Shown in pieces: positions 35,222-47,400 of a stretch of DNA of 64,000 bases (positions are counted from its first letter, which is position 1; each line of letters begins with the position of its first letter). The notes beneath the pieces are model-generated. The model made no database searches, was not told the origin of the DNA, and saw only the letters and a list, made by a program, of their open reading frames with translations. The position numbers and the translations under genes are program-made. Origin of the DNA: Ochotona curzoniae (Eukaryota > Chordata > Mammalia > Lagomorpha > Ochotonidae); contig NW_024467120.1 of assembly GCF_017591425.1 (NCBI RefSeq), positions 8,804,001 to 8,868,000 on the forward strand, written 5' to 3'.

Positions 35222-35567
35222 CAGTTCTCTGTATCTGTGAATCCGTGTTGAGTGAGTCAACCAAAGATTAGTTGAAAACATGTTTTTTAAAACTGTCTGC
35301 AATGAACATACATAGACATTTTGTGGCTCACGATTCCTCTAAACAATATAGAATAACAACTGTTTAAATAGCACTTTCATTATTTTATGGATGATCCATA
35401 ATCTGCAAATGATTTAAATTATGAGAAGGTTTAATTTAAATTATATTGTGTAGGTTATATGCAAGGTGGGCTATTTTACACATGTATAAGTGACTTAACT
35501 CTTCAGGGATTTGGTTATACAGTGGGAGTCCTGGAGACAATCCCCTGAGACCACTGAGAGACAACTG
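35222..35567 (-). mobile_element. MER2-like (Tigger group) DNA transposon
   Basis: The ends are inverted: left 'cagttctctgtatctgtg', right '..ccactgagagacaactg'. Interior matches to the MER2-type consensus in reverse order include 'ctaaacaatatagaataacaactgtttaaatagc', 'ggttatatgcaaggtgggctatttta' and 'ggagtcctggagacaatcccc'. The length of about 346 bp suits MER2. Non-autonomous, fossil, mobilised by a pogo/Tigger transposase in early mammals. The flanking TA duplication is no longer clear. Confidence 0.85.
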
Positions 35568-37399
35568 TGTATTTCTAAAGTATACATGAAACACTTGCAA
35601 GTATTAGCTGCCTAGGAAATCCCAAGGGATGCCTGCCCCAACTTTATTGACCAGATCACAAGTCGTCTAATACTCTCTCACTTCATTGAACACACTGTCT
35701 CTGAGGCACTTCTTGCTTCTGCAGCTGAAGGATCACTGCCAGTTATTACCAGGGATTTATCAAAGGATTAAAAGTCATTATCGTGAGTTGACCAGTGGTG
35801 AGACCGGAGGCAGGTCATCCAATTCCAGTCAAACTGGATTTAGGCCAGGTATAATGGAAAAAGGTAGCTTAGTGCAGCTGTCAGAGAACTGTGGACCTTG
35901 AATCTCACACACACATGTGCTTTTGTTTGTTTAGGAGTTTTGTTTACTCACTGGGGCTTTGTGGTTCTCATCTGTCTAATATGTAGAATGAGGACAGAAC
36001 TCCTCATTTGCAGGGTGTTTATGTGGAATAGGAATGCAACATTTGCAAGCACCTTTGCATTTCCTGGCATGTCATTACTGGTCGCAAGTGTCAAGGGTGA
36101 TCATGAGGAGTTCAACATAGAGGCATGTATGTGAGGCTTCAATATGAAAAATGGAATAGTCATTGGCTCTATTTTTGAACATAGAAGATGAAAGATCAAT
36201 TACAAGTATTTGAATACAATGTTTGCACAAAAATCAAACCAAAGTGTTTTCTATACAGTACCATGCGTGTAAATGTTTTTAAATACCTAGATGATTCGCT
36301 GATGTACTTGAGCCTTCATTTATACATGTGAAATCATGTCAACAGCCCACCTCCTATTAACCTGGCTGTTCTGTGAGTCCTTGTTTGAATGCAGGTAATG
36401 ATTTTTTCATAAGACATAGAAATAAATATGAGGTATCTAAATTTTAAAATCCGTTGAAGTATTTTAGTGTCTCACCATTTTCAAATTGAATCGAGTGCAC
36501 AAATTCAGCCTCAGGTTCCTTTATAATTGACACATATACTTTTCCCTGAATCCAATACCAATTTAGCTAAAATGTAATTCATTTTATTATTAATAGCATG
36601 GAACTCTAGCTGAAGTCCAATCTCTGTTATTTACTGTTTTGAGGAAGTCACAATGCCAAATAATGAGCATTTTAAAATGCTAGTCACTTTTTAAATTAAA
36701 AAAAGTATGAAAGATGTATCTAATATTTAAACATTTTTTTCTTGTGCAGGTAACTTTACCCTTTGCCTCATTTGTACACAAATTAAAATAGGAAATAAAA
36801 AATACCTTAATTGAAAACCATGAACCTTGAGCAGATAGCACAAAATGTCTATGTTATATGACACATTTTAAACTCGTATATTATGCCAACTAAGAGAAGA
36901 GAAGAGGAAATGGGGAATAATTCAATAAAGGAAACATACAACCACATAAGCATAATAGACAGAAGGACGTGGGCGAAAGACACAAATAACTCAAATATGA
37001 AGTGACACAGAGCTTTGTCACCCTGACAAAGAGGGAAGCCGACAAACAGCCACAGCCTGCTTGGCAGCAATGTTGGAGTCCAGCACTCCTGTCTTGTCCG
37101 CATCTACCACTGCCCTTTCTGTTTGTGGCTGATGTCCCTTCTGCGAAGGAGGACAGGGCTTCTTTCAACCATGTCACCTGCCTTCTGTGAATGAATTTCT
37201 CACACGGTGTATTTCTTCTACATCTCCAGTGTGTTTCCAAGAGATCTGAGTTCCCAGACGCGCTGACACCTGAAAGCTTCTTTCCTTGTACTCGCGTGGT
37301 CTTTGATGCATTGAAGGCACGTGTTGCTACTTCCATTTAAGCTGAAAAAATAATAATGCCATCAGTAAGGCCTATGGTGTTTTTGAACGTTTCATGACA
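35568..37399. other. Unclassified intergenic DNA
   Basis: No supported gene or named repeat. A minus-strand frame of 148 codons (37336-36890) spans a patch with several CpGs but encodes no recognisable domain. Confidence 0.5.
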
Positions 37400-38345
37400 G
37401 AAACGCCTCCGTTTAAAAGAGCTTGTCTTCCAGAGCCACAGCATCCTGGCTGTCTCATGGATCGCACAGACCTCTCCTTTTCCACTGCTTTCACACACGT
37501 GTTTCTGCATTCCGTACTGATTCACCACCTCTCCACTTCTTGGTCACCACTCAGTCACAGAGCTTTCCCTAATCTCTCAAGTTTTAAAATCACTGCAAAT
37601 GTGATGACTTCACAGGATCCACTTAGACTCTGATCTCCATCTTCTGGAAACACACCCATCTACCTCTTTGCTTCCCCTCTGTGTTTCCCTGCCACTCGCA
37701 ACTCATGTCCCTGGAAGCAAACGCAGCAATCCTTCTTTGCACATGACAGCATCCCTGACTTGTGGAGTTTTAGAAGCTGGCTTCAGTCTGAAGCCACCAC
37801 CCTCGGTCGACATTGTTCTGTCAGCAGGAATACTGAGTTTCCTCTTCATACATATTCCATTCTTATCACCATCTTCATATAGGTCTTTCTCTCTTTAGAT
37901 ATGTAGTGCTAAAGTACCCACAGAACTGCTTTCCTTGACCTTGGTGTGTTGCTAGGACTGTTCCTTCGGAGCCTGTTTTGCTCATGTATACCACGTCATC
38001 ACTGGCGGTTTCTTACAGACTCCTTTCCCTCCCTTCATCTTGGTATCCAGGACTCTCTTCTACTACTTGCAGCTCCATCTTCTCCACACTTGGGTTTACT
38101 TCTGTCCTGGCTTGGGATTTCTATCCAAAAGGAACATGTCGTCATGGACTCCACACTGCTCAGGGCTTGTCCCTTTCATCTTTCACATGGACAACCTCAC
38201 ATAGTCTCTCAGTACTTTCATAAGGAACAAGCTTAACTGAATTCACCCTCACTGCCCTTATTATGTCTTTCCTGATCATCTCAGGCAAGCATTCTCTCTT
38301 CATCTGATGAGCTTCCTTGAGTAGCATTCTCTGGGCATATTTCTA
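37400..38345 (+). repeat. Pyrimidine-rich block, possible ancient LINE (L2-like) remnant
   Basis: For nearly 1 kb the plus strand is strikingly C+T-rich ('cctctccttttccactgc', 'ccctcccttcatcttgg', 'ctctcttctactacttgc'), as in L2 sense strands. 'gagctttccctaatctctcaag' resembles an L2 3' motif. No firm alignment was made. Several overlapping plus frames (37394-38223) result from the skewed composition. Confidence 0.3.
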
Positions 38346-40227
38346 ACTCTCTAACCAGACCCAAAGAAGAATAGCTGCTATTGTGGATACCTGCCAAAGC
38401 TTGGAAGAATCCTTTATCCCATTGTAAGTGCTTATCAAATAAGAATCAATCAAATGATTTTGCTGGCCAGAAATTGCTCATCTAATTACTTCTCTTCCTA
38501 TGTGTTTCTTTTTTGTAAAACTCAGTTTTCATCTCTTCAGTCTCTTCTACATTTCCCCACACATGTCATGTTGGATGGTTGGCTGATAGAAAATAAATAT
38601 CGGTCTTCTTACCTTTCTAAGTCAAATGTGATAGATGACTGCCAATGGCATCAGCCGGCTATGTGATTTTCTTTTTCTTTCTCACTGTACAGAGTTATGA
38701 CAACTCAGGAAAGTTCCACTTTGTGTCTCTTGTTCTGAGTAATTACTAATAGCATCTGTTTTTACACTAAAGGGCCCTGATTTTGATAATAAAATAGTGG
38801 TTACCTTACCTTGCTGCCTCTTTAAAAACGCATCTTTTGTAGTGGAAATTAAAAAGACACACTGCAGAATATTTTATTCATGTATTTTTTAAAAGTTCTC
38901 CATTACAAAAGCCTAAGAGCATTTTTATTAAAGAGCTAAATGTTTGAGTTTGGATGGAGAACACTTCATGACACTTGCATGCATCGTCTTAGCTGATGTG
39001 CAGTGAAGTGTTGAGCTCAGCTCAGGTTAATGAATTTATAATAGCTAGCATGCTGGGAAGGGCTGAAAGCAGAAACAGCTTTTGAAGAACAAGGTACCAA
39101 CTGGCCTGAGCTGTCCCTGAGTACTGCCCAGTAAGAAAAGAAAGTGCCTTCTAAGCTTGACTGTGTTCCAATCGATACAGAGAGACTGTAGACCAAGGAT
39201 GCAAAGGGAGAGCAGGAAAGAGGTCAGAGGCTGTAGGAAGAATGAGAGAGACACCCTAAGGATGCTTGGCCCTAATCTCAAGGGACAGGGTTTGACTGTA
39301 TTATTTCAAAAAATCAACAAACTGATTGTGCTTTTTGTTTTCTGCAATATCATGGCTTTATAAAAAATTCTTGGCACTGTTCCACTTCTGCTACAGAAAT
39401 CTGCTCAGTGTGGGTACTTACGCTTCAGCAGGGGATTTGCTGTCAAATGTTTTGATTCTGATTCATAACAGATTTTCACATAGTTTGTAGGAAACTTTCA
39501 GATTAGCTCTAAGACCACATATATACAGGCAGTAAAAAAAAATTTTTCAACTCCTGAAATGAAAATGAATTTTTATTTCACTAATATAGTTAGATACTTT
39601 CATACAAATGATACACACTCAGAGAAACAAACAAATAAATAAATGTAAACCCAGTGCATGTACTATTTCATTTCTGGAGAGTTCTGTTTCTCTTATTGGG
39701 AAATGCAGTTTATAGGTAATGATTTATTTCACTTGTGAACAAATGTGCAGGCCCCATGATATAAAATCTTATAGGTACTTTACAAATTGGGCTCCTCAAC
39801 AGTACGCTTGCTTTGTCTAAATGTGTGCTCCAAATGGACCCTTGTTAGCTCTCAGCCTTCATTTGTTGTTCTTCCTGGTGGGTTCAGGAGAGTAGGCTGC
39901 ACTTAAAGTCATACCCCTGCCTCTGAAAGTTGTCAGTTCTGGTCTGGAATATTATGACAGAAGGTTCATTTGTCTTGTCAGAGTTCAAGAGGGCACATGA
40001 GCTTTATTCCTTGCCCTCCCCGCCCTCTGCCTTTCAAAGCAATTCTGCAGCGTCACATGCATTTCGACCTCAGCTCCTGAATGTGCATGTGCTTCTGGGC
40101 AAGCCCTTTCCACCGTCCTTGTGGAAAGAGCTGTGGCTGGGAGAGATGTGGAAATGAAATCTGAAAGTATTCATTTTTAAACTCCCACACCAGTGGCTGT
40201 TCCTGTCACTTTGGACTTCTGGATTTC
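38346..40227. other. Single-copy DNA
   Basis: No repeat or gene recognised. It includes an AT-rich block at 38.79-38.99 kb and (AAAT)n near 39630. Confidence 0.5.
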
Positions 40228-40860
40228 ATGAATGTTGACAGAGATGAGCAGCATCTCTTGAGAGCTGACACCTGCAGCTCAGCAGCCATGGCTCCTTTAC
40301 TGGCATCAGCAAGAGGACCCTTCCCCGGGTCTGCTGAGATATGGCAGCCATTTCCAACGAGGGAGGAGTTGAGACAAGGCAGCCAGTACCAGAAGAAATC
40401 CATCCCCTTTTTCTCTAGTTCTGTCTTCTTCACTTGCTCTTCTGCAAACTTTTACATCTCACATATTGAAATAATCCATCCTGTAAACCATATAAAATAC
40501 AAACAAAAGAGAATAGAGCAAATGTGGGTGGGGATGGAAAGTAACACAAGAAAAGGGAAGAATAAACTGGGTGAGAAAGATAAAAATGAATACTGGAAGA
40601 TGGAATCTTACAATTTTGATATTATGTCTCCTTATCATTTATTAGTTCACAAATGGCTGCCCTACAGATTACTTGGCTGTCAAAAAGCTGTAGATTGTGT
40701 TAACAACAGGTCACTCATGCAGTTGCATGAATATAAAATATCCACATCAAGGAATCTGGCTGAACGATGGCTTTGTAGACTTTGGTTTTGGTGGAGAGAA
40801 CAGGGATGGCTCTGTTTATTGGTTGAGGGTGAGGGGTCACTCAAAGGGTGGGCTGGCTAG
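40228..40860 (+). other. Longest open frame of the window (210 codons), function unknown
   Basis: It starts 'atgaatgttgac' in a poor initiation context and stops at 'ggctggctag'. The predicted product has an Ala/Pro/Gly-bearing first 60 residues, a Lys-rich middle around residues 90-120 ('KQKRIEQMWVGMESNTRKGK'), and a Trp-rich end ('WLCRLWFWWREQGWLC'). No signal peptide, catalytic motif or known domain is visible. Composition shifts within the frame, there is no poly(A) tail or flanking duplication to suggest a retrocopy, and no convincing splice sites bracket it. I treat it as a probable chance frame. Confidence 0.2.
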
Positions 40861-41394
40861 CATCGGGTAGGGCAGCAGATTGTCAGGCCCCTGAGAACCC
40901 AGCTGGAATCTAGGGCTTCATCGGTGTTGAGACCAAAGTCTTCCTCCATATGAACTCAGAATGATTCATGTGGTTCTCAGTCTTAGATATCTTTTTCTTA
41001 CAAACATACGCACACTTAATGCTGCCAGATCCAACACAAACATGCAGGAAGAATCACCGTGCTTGGTATGATATGGTATGCCTTTGACAGCTGCTCTGTA
41101 CTCTCGACAATATGTGACATTATTTCCACAATCCAGGAAAAAAAAATGAAATTGAGTTTCCTGTAAATATTGTCATACATTTTATGTGAATACTTACCAT
41201 ATTTTAAAACTTAGACGCATTTAATACATTCATTGATTTATTCAGTTATTTGGGATTTTTTACAAGGTATTCCATAGCTACTTTGGGAGGCAGTAGAAAT
41301 TAAGATAATTTTTGTCAGATGTGGTAGGATTCAGGGCATATTTCTATCACTTTTTGAATTATAAAACATTTATGGAGCATCGTAGAGTAGTGTG
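40861..41394. other. Unclassified intergenic DNA
   Basis: No gene or named repeat recognised. Confidence 0.5.
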
Positions 41395-41640
41395 GTTACC
41401 TTTCTTATCTGTAGATTCAAATGTGAATATCGATTATTTAGGAGCCATTGGACATCACATGTCGTTCACTCTCTTTAAGCCTTAGTGTTGCTGGTCTGAA
41501 AGAGTGATACAATAGCAATATCTAATTCAGATGACTAATATAAAAGGATGAAATGGCATAAATCATTTATACCTCTTCAGTAGAATGCGTGACACATGGA
41601 TACCACTCAGTGTATTTAACCTATTATCATCAGCAACTAT
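41395..41640 (+). repeat. MIR (ancient tRNA-derived SINE) remnant
   Basis: The order fits a full MIR: 'gttcactctctttaagccttagtgttgctggtctgaaagagtgatacaatagc' (core 'tcacttaacctctctgagcctcagtttcctcatctgtaaaatgg'), then 'ataaaaggatgaaatggcataaat', then 'agaatgcgtgacacatgg' (for 'agtgcctggcacatag'). Highly diverged but collinear. Confidence 0.6.
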
Positions 41641-44237
41641 ATGCACTTGCTTATATCTCTGTGAATTTCAGATTTTTGAGAGATGGCTCATCTGTGAGTT
41701 GATGTGAAATGTTCTATTTCACTTCCCAAGAAAACTAATGATTTGTGGCCCCAGAATAAACAATTATACGTAAAAATCAATACTCATATGTGAAAATGAA
41801 CATTCATGCTGGATACCACAGAGTCATGAGTGAGTGAGATGGAGAGTGTATTGTTGCTTAACCCATAAAAAGCATACTAGAACACAGCTGAATCGTTTGA
41901 AACCTTTTGCTGTCCTTGGCTTTCCATTCTATCTGTTGGCTGTTTCTTTGCTCTTCAAAGTCTTCTTGGTGTGATATAATCTTAATTTGTCTAATTTTAG
42001 TTTTGTTGCATGTGCTTTTAGTGTCTAAGCCAAAAAAAAAGTTGCATTTGCAAATGTTCTGACCCTGTTTTTATTCTTTTAAATAAACGTGTTTACATAT
42101 ATATAGAACAGATTTCATGTATTTGCTATGTACAGTGTTTAGAGCATAATGGTACTTCCATATTAGGAGATCAGGATAAGGGGAGGAAATGAGTTCCCGT
42201 GTGCAACCCAGATGGAGGAAACAGTCATCCGCATACCACGAAATGCTTTTCTCAGTGTCACTATCAAATCCTCAAGGACAAGCAGACTGTTGTGAGACCA
42301 GGCACTGTATTTCCCCAGCTCTGGAGGTTTAGAGAGGAAGGGACAGAGGTGTGGATTCCTTTTCCGGTTCTATTCCTGAGGACAGTGGAGTGTGAGAAGG
42401 TACTACTGTTAATATCGTCTGAAATAGATAATGCTAACCTAGGAAGCATTCACTTAAGAGGATCACCTGATACTTTGTGAGAAACTGTTAACTCTGGTTC
42501 TGACATGGGAACGTCAACTGATTTATTATTTTGTTTGAATGTTTCAGCATGGCAGCTCTTAGCAAAGAGTTTTTGGCAGACAAAAACAAATGTGAGCTCA
42601 AAGAAAGACATAATAGATTGGAAATTAGTTAAGCACTCTCGAAAAAAGTCTTCTCTTGGCCTCAATTTCTTCTCTTCTAAGAAAAATTCAACTTGCTAAT
42701 CTCTGCAAGTACTTTCAGTTCAAACATTAAATGCCCTTTGAAGATGCTATTTTGTGGATTGGATGCCTCTCAATAGTGATTGGTCTAGCCTTTCAATGAA
42801 AAGATAATATGCAAGACAATGACCTAACAAGGTGCTTTCCTGTGTCTGTCAGTCCCCAGGTACCGCTCTGCTGTTGTCTACACTGGGTAATGTTTCTCTC
42901 TGCATTTAAACATGTCCTTACTCTATTTTGTCATCTTCATTCTCTAATGTATTAGATTATTTACACCAGTTATCCCCTAATTGGTCTTTTGTTAAGTAGT
43001 CCTAGGTGGTCTCTCTGTAGATTGATTTGGGTTACCCTATTGGAGGCTACAAAAAATTATTCAGATAAGAACATAGACTAGAGGAGCCAGTGAAATTTTG
43101 AGAAGGAACAGATTAAAGCAGTGGCAGTGGAGGGTGGGGGCAGATTTGTTTTATTGTATCATGTTTAAAAATGGACATTAGAGCTCTGTCATTAGCCATG
43201 AGGATCAGTTGGCAAAACATTGTTGATATTGAATGGAGAGTCTATCTAGTGCACTCAATTGGAATAATAAACAAATGAGAAAAACATAAAATATTCTATA
43301 GTATGGTGACAATTTCATATCTTAACAAAAACGTTGAATGCTCACATTCACCAAATAAAAATATTCTTAAAAATCACAAGGATTATTGAATATCATATGG
43401 AACAATATGCTCAAAATATGCTTTTGTACAAAATGCAAACACTCTAAAGGAAAAATGTTGAGAATCTAACAAAATACTACATTATAAACTATACACGAGT
43501 CAAAAGATGACTTGTAAGCCGGAAGCATATTTATGTTATTTATAACAAAAAAATACTGATATTCAAGATAAAAATCCTGTCAAAGACATTAGAGTTTCAG
43601 AAAAAAGTGTTTATTGAAAGATTTCCTCTCTGTATATACTTATTGAATATAATTTGTAGTATAACTATAATATTTTGTATATTTGTAGAACTGGAAAGAA
43701 AAAGGGAGAGGAGGAGAGAATAGGGGTATGAGCTATTAGTTCACAGAAAAGGAATAAGTATATATGTAGTATACATTTATATTTTATTCATATTTATGCA
43801 TCCCCTTTATAGTTGTATATTTATACATTGCATACAACAGTGCATTGCTTTTTAAAACACTCCATGTATATTAATGAATAGAATGAAAATCTGCTTTCCC
43901 TTCATTCAGCTATTCTTGGGGAAAACAGCTTGACTAACCAGTTGTTGCTGGGAAGCTTATCTTACTAAGTCAACCAAAGACTATTGATAACAAACAAGCA
44001 AAACCAAAAGTCTGGAATTAAAACAGCAGATCTTGAATTATCGAAAGCATTGCTGAATTGAAACTGGGTTGAGATAAAATGATATTTAAATATCAGCAAA
44101 AGGAATTGCAGAATGTGGGGCTTTCTGAGCTTCCAACACAATGCTAACTTTTCTGTACACAGGCTTGAGGTAGGATCTTTAAAAAGGAGACTTCTTGCCT
44201 TTAAGCTGGGCTTGAGGCAGATCATGAGGGTAATCTT
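41641..44237. other. Single-copy AT-rich DNA
   Basis: No supported gene or repeat over 2.6 kb. Short frames on both strands at 42.2-42.7 kb overlap each other and show no domain. 43.25-43.9 kb is strongly AT-rich. Confidence 0.55.
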
Positions 44238-44563
44238 TTATTTATTTATTTAGCTTAAAGATCTATTTATTTTTATTGGAAAGGCAGATATACAGAGAGA
44301 AGGAGAGACAGAGAGGAAGATCTTCCCTCCGATGGTTTACTCCCTAAGTGACAGCAACAGCTGGAACTGAGCCAGTCTGAAACCAGGAGGCAGGAGCTCT
44401 TCTAGGTCTCCTACGCGGAGACCCAGGATCCCAAGGATTTGGGCTGTCCTTGACTGCTTTCCCAGGCCACAAGTAGGGCCAGTTCTAATCCTGGCGGCCA
44501 TATGGGATCCTAGCTTGTACAAGGTGAGGACGTTAACCACTGCTACATTATTGTGCTGGACCC
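44238..44563 (-). mobile_element. CSINE, full length
   Basis: Tail complement 'tttatttttattggaaaggc', then 'gaggaagatcttccctcc', 'gctggaactgagcc', 'ctaggtctcctacgcggag', 'ggatcccaaggatttgggctgtccttgactgctttcccaggcc', 'catatgggatcc' and 'tgtgctggaccc'. A degenerate duplication ('gagggtaatctt' / 'gggggaatctta') flanks it. Confidence 0.94.
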
Positions 44564-46345
44564 ATGGGGGGAATCTTAAATTGCTGATATTCATCAGTAG
44601 CTTTCTTCAACAGTGCACAAATACAACCAGTCATGCTCTCCACACTCTTTGGTAAATGAATAGGTATGGGTTAGGACTGAAGCAATTTCATTTGTCTGGA
44701 GATATAATCAAAACCAAAAATTCTGTGGGAAGGTCAGAAAGAAAAACAGAGCAAAAAAAAAAAACTGCCATAAATGTTTTAAATTCTTTTCATAGTTAAC
44801 TTTTTGATATTCTGTCCTTGGAAATATGAAGGCAAATCAAATCAAACAAAAAATAGATTTTGAAATCTTCTGATTTGAATATGTTATAGCCTTCTCTTCA
44901 GGTTGTGTGAATTTAAAAAATACATCTTTTGTCAGACTTGGTGGTCACATGTTTTTCTTCCATTATAATAAAATTAAAACTTTATTTTATTGTTACCAAT
45001 GAGAAAATAGCACCTTTAACCATACTTTGAGCTTGCCACTAAATAGTTAATAGATTTTATAGCAGTTGGCCAAGGTCTAAATCTGTAGAGCTTGTTGTGG
45101 TCCTGTGTACACAGTTATATTTTACTGTAAACATAATTCGATTTCATTATGTGCCCAATAAACATTTTACTGAGATTTTCACAATGTCCATGGCCGTAGA
45201 GCTATCTTAACTGCCAAAAATATTTGTTGAGCTTTAGTTCCTTCAGTCCTGTTATAAGCAAGAATTTGATGAAGGGTCATTGGCTTAAGGCTGAGGGGAG
45301 GTAGCCTGGAGTGGCCTCTCTGCTCTGTCCGGGAGTCTTGAATTGTTTGTTTGAGGGGGAACACCCTTCTGACTGCCTAAGAGTGGGCTGCAGGCAGGAG
45401 GTCATCAAGATTGCCCTTTGCAGTATGACTCTCACTGTCTCAGTACTAACTTTCATTTTTCTATTCTTGTATGCCCACCTGATACACGCAAGAGTCATCT
45501 CAGAGAGCAATAAATTTAGTGCCTTAGACTGGAAGTGGTCATCTAAGCCTGAAGTGTCAACTAGGCACCAGAAGACAGAGCTAAAAGCCTTTCCTGTGAC
45601 CTTGTCCTCTGGCATTTTCCCTTACAGATCCTGAATCACATTTCTGTCTGTGCTTTCAAGCTTCTTCTGCTGTGTCCTTGCTGTTTTGCCCCCATGTTCC
45701 ATGGGCTCTGAATTCATCCACCTCCAAGGGCTCACTCAGCTTCCCCCATTTTCAACAACTCTTCCCATTCTCTGGTCCTTTCTTATTGTCAGTATCTTTG
45801 TGACATTTTCACCTATTTCTTCTTTGGATGCTGTCTTTTATCTTAAATAAACCCTTGCTGAAATACTAAATGAAGATCATGAATACCTGGAAGATTTTCA
45901 TTTGTGAAGTATTCCAGTAGTTAAACTGGTATTGTAGATAGCTCTACAATACTTGTCTCTAAAAATAACTTCCGTTGACTCAAGAGGCCGTTGTGACACT
46001 TGGATGTCCCTTTTTGGCAAGCTACCATGACCAGGCCTGATCCTTAATGGGGCAAACCTAGAGGCTGAATCTGATGTCTCAGGGAGGTTTTGGAAGTTTA
46101 AGGCTTCCTATACCTTCTGCGTGGTCACCCGTCATATGTCTGTCTGTCCTTTGTGTTACCCAATTTTTATCCGGGTCCATCACTTTCTGTTAAAATATCT
46201 TCCCTTCTCTTTTACAGCTAAAACTGCAAGTCTGTGATGTTGATTATATACAAGATGTGCAGGTGGAGAGTTCTCTCATGAGCGGTCTTTACACTGTGCT
46301 TCTTTTGCTCCATCTTCCATCTTGCTGTTTGTCATAAGAATGTGA
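44564..46345. other. Unclassified DNA, one possible LTR-like 3' end
   Basis: No supported gene. The C+T-rich 45.62-45.87 kb stretch ends in 'cttaaataaacccttgctg', a polyadenylation-signal arrangement typical of retroviral LTRs, but no boundary or family could be fixed. Confidence 0.4.
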
Positions 46346-46480
46346 AGGCACATCGGAATTCTGGTTTAGGCCCAGGCTGCTTCATTTGAGATCCAGCTCC
46401 CTGTTGATGTGCCTGGAAAAGTAGTAGAAGATGGCCCAAGTATGGCCCAAGCCTATGGTGGAGATTGTGACAGAAGCAGT
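46346..46480 (+). mobile_element. CSINE fragment, old subfamily
   Basis: 'cggaattctggtttaggcccaggctgcttc', 'gatccagctccctgttgatgtgcctggaaaagtagtagaagatggcc'. An 11-bp unit 'tatggcccaag' is duplicated nearby. The 3' half is missing. Confidence 0.72.
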
Positions 46481-46859
46481 CCGGTTCTTCAAAAAAAGAC
46501 GTCCTCTTCAGGCTACTTACCTCTGGGATTTTCTCTTATGAGAGAGAGACAGAGTTAACAGACAAGCAACTTTTCCTATTCCTGGCATTCGATGGGTTCA
46601 TAACTTGTACACTGTGAGATTTAGTTTAATGCAGCTGAACTTTCTTACTGATACGATCTCTAAACTTTTGTTGGCTTATGTTAGCCTCTGAGTTGTGAAT
46701 TGAGTTCATTCTGAGGCAGTCAGAAGAGGTCTAATGAGAGTTATGGAGTCCACTGTGTATATTTTGAGATCATGTGTAGATCAGACCCTTTCAAGCACAG
46801 ACTAGAGAAGTTGGATTGTGACAGGGAGACTCAGGGTTTTACAGGGCCATGGCTTCCTT
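46481..46859. other. Unclassified intergenic DNA
   Basis: No gene or repeat recognised between a CSINE fragment and an L2. Confidence 0.45.
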
Positions 46860-47400
46860 TTGTTCTTTCCACTGCCACTGCCAGGTTTTGGATCATATTA
46901 CTTTTCATTTAGATGATTGGAATCGTCTTTTGCAGTCTCCACCTCTTCAGTTCTCTCAAATACATACTATTAATGAAGCTATCTTTTCAAAGTGTAGTTT
47001 GGAATGTTCTGGTAGCCAAAAATGAAGTTATTTTAATTTTTGTTATCACTTTCTGATGTTTGTCAAACCGCTTACTAGATAAGGCAGTGCATGTTTAGGA
47101 ATCAAACCCTTCCAGTTGTGTTTCTCTTTTTTCTTCCTTGGGCAACCTGTGCTGTGCTTTAACAAAACTAATGATTACTGTTTCTAGTATGTCCTCATCA
47201 AGAATTTCCCTCTTTCGTAAACTAGTCTATAAATCTGTTGGTCTTGGGAATGCTTTCCTGTATTATCTGCAAGTAGTGCAATTCTATTAATTCTTAAAGA
47301 TCCAGTTCAAAAGCTATTTTGTCTTTGATTCCATTTTAGATAATACTGATATCTTTTAAACCACTGATTCTACTATAAAAATAATGAACCTTGCATAACT
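46860..47400 (+). mobile_element. LINE-2 (L2) remnant
   Basis: Collinear with the 3' part of L2: 'ctttccactgccactgccaggttttggatcat', 'agtctccacctcttcagttctctcaaatac', 'aagctatcttttcaaagtg' (L2 'agtgatctttttaaaa'), then 'tcttaaagatccagttcaaaagctattttgtctttgattcc' (L2 'ttcaaggcccagctcaaatgccacctcctccatgaagcc'). Ancient, well over 100 million years old as a family; non-coding now. Confidence 0.68.

Noticed and set aside
37394..38236. Series of plus-strand frames of 70-96 codons
   Set aside because: Result of pyrimidine-rich composition, which lacks stop codons in several frames; frames overlap each other and show no common domain.
40206..40433. 75-codon minus frame opposite the 210-codon frame
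   Set aside because: An antisense shadow with no start context or homology.
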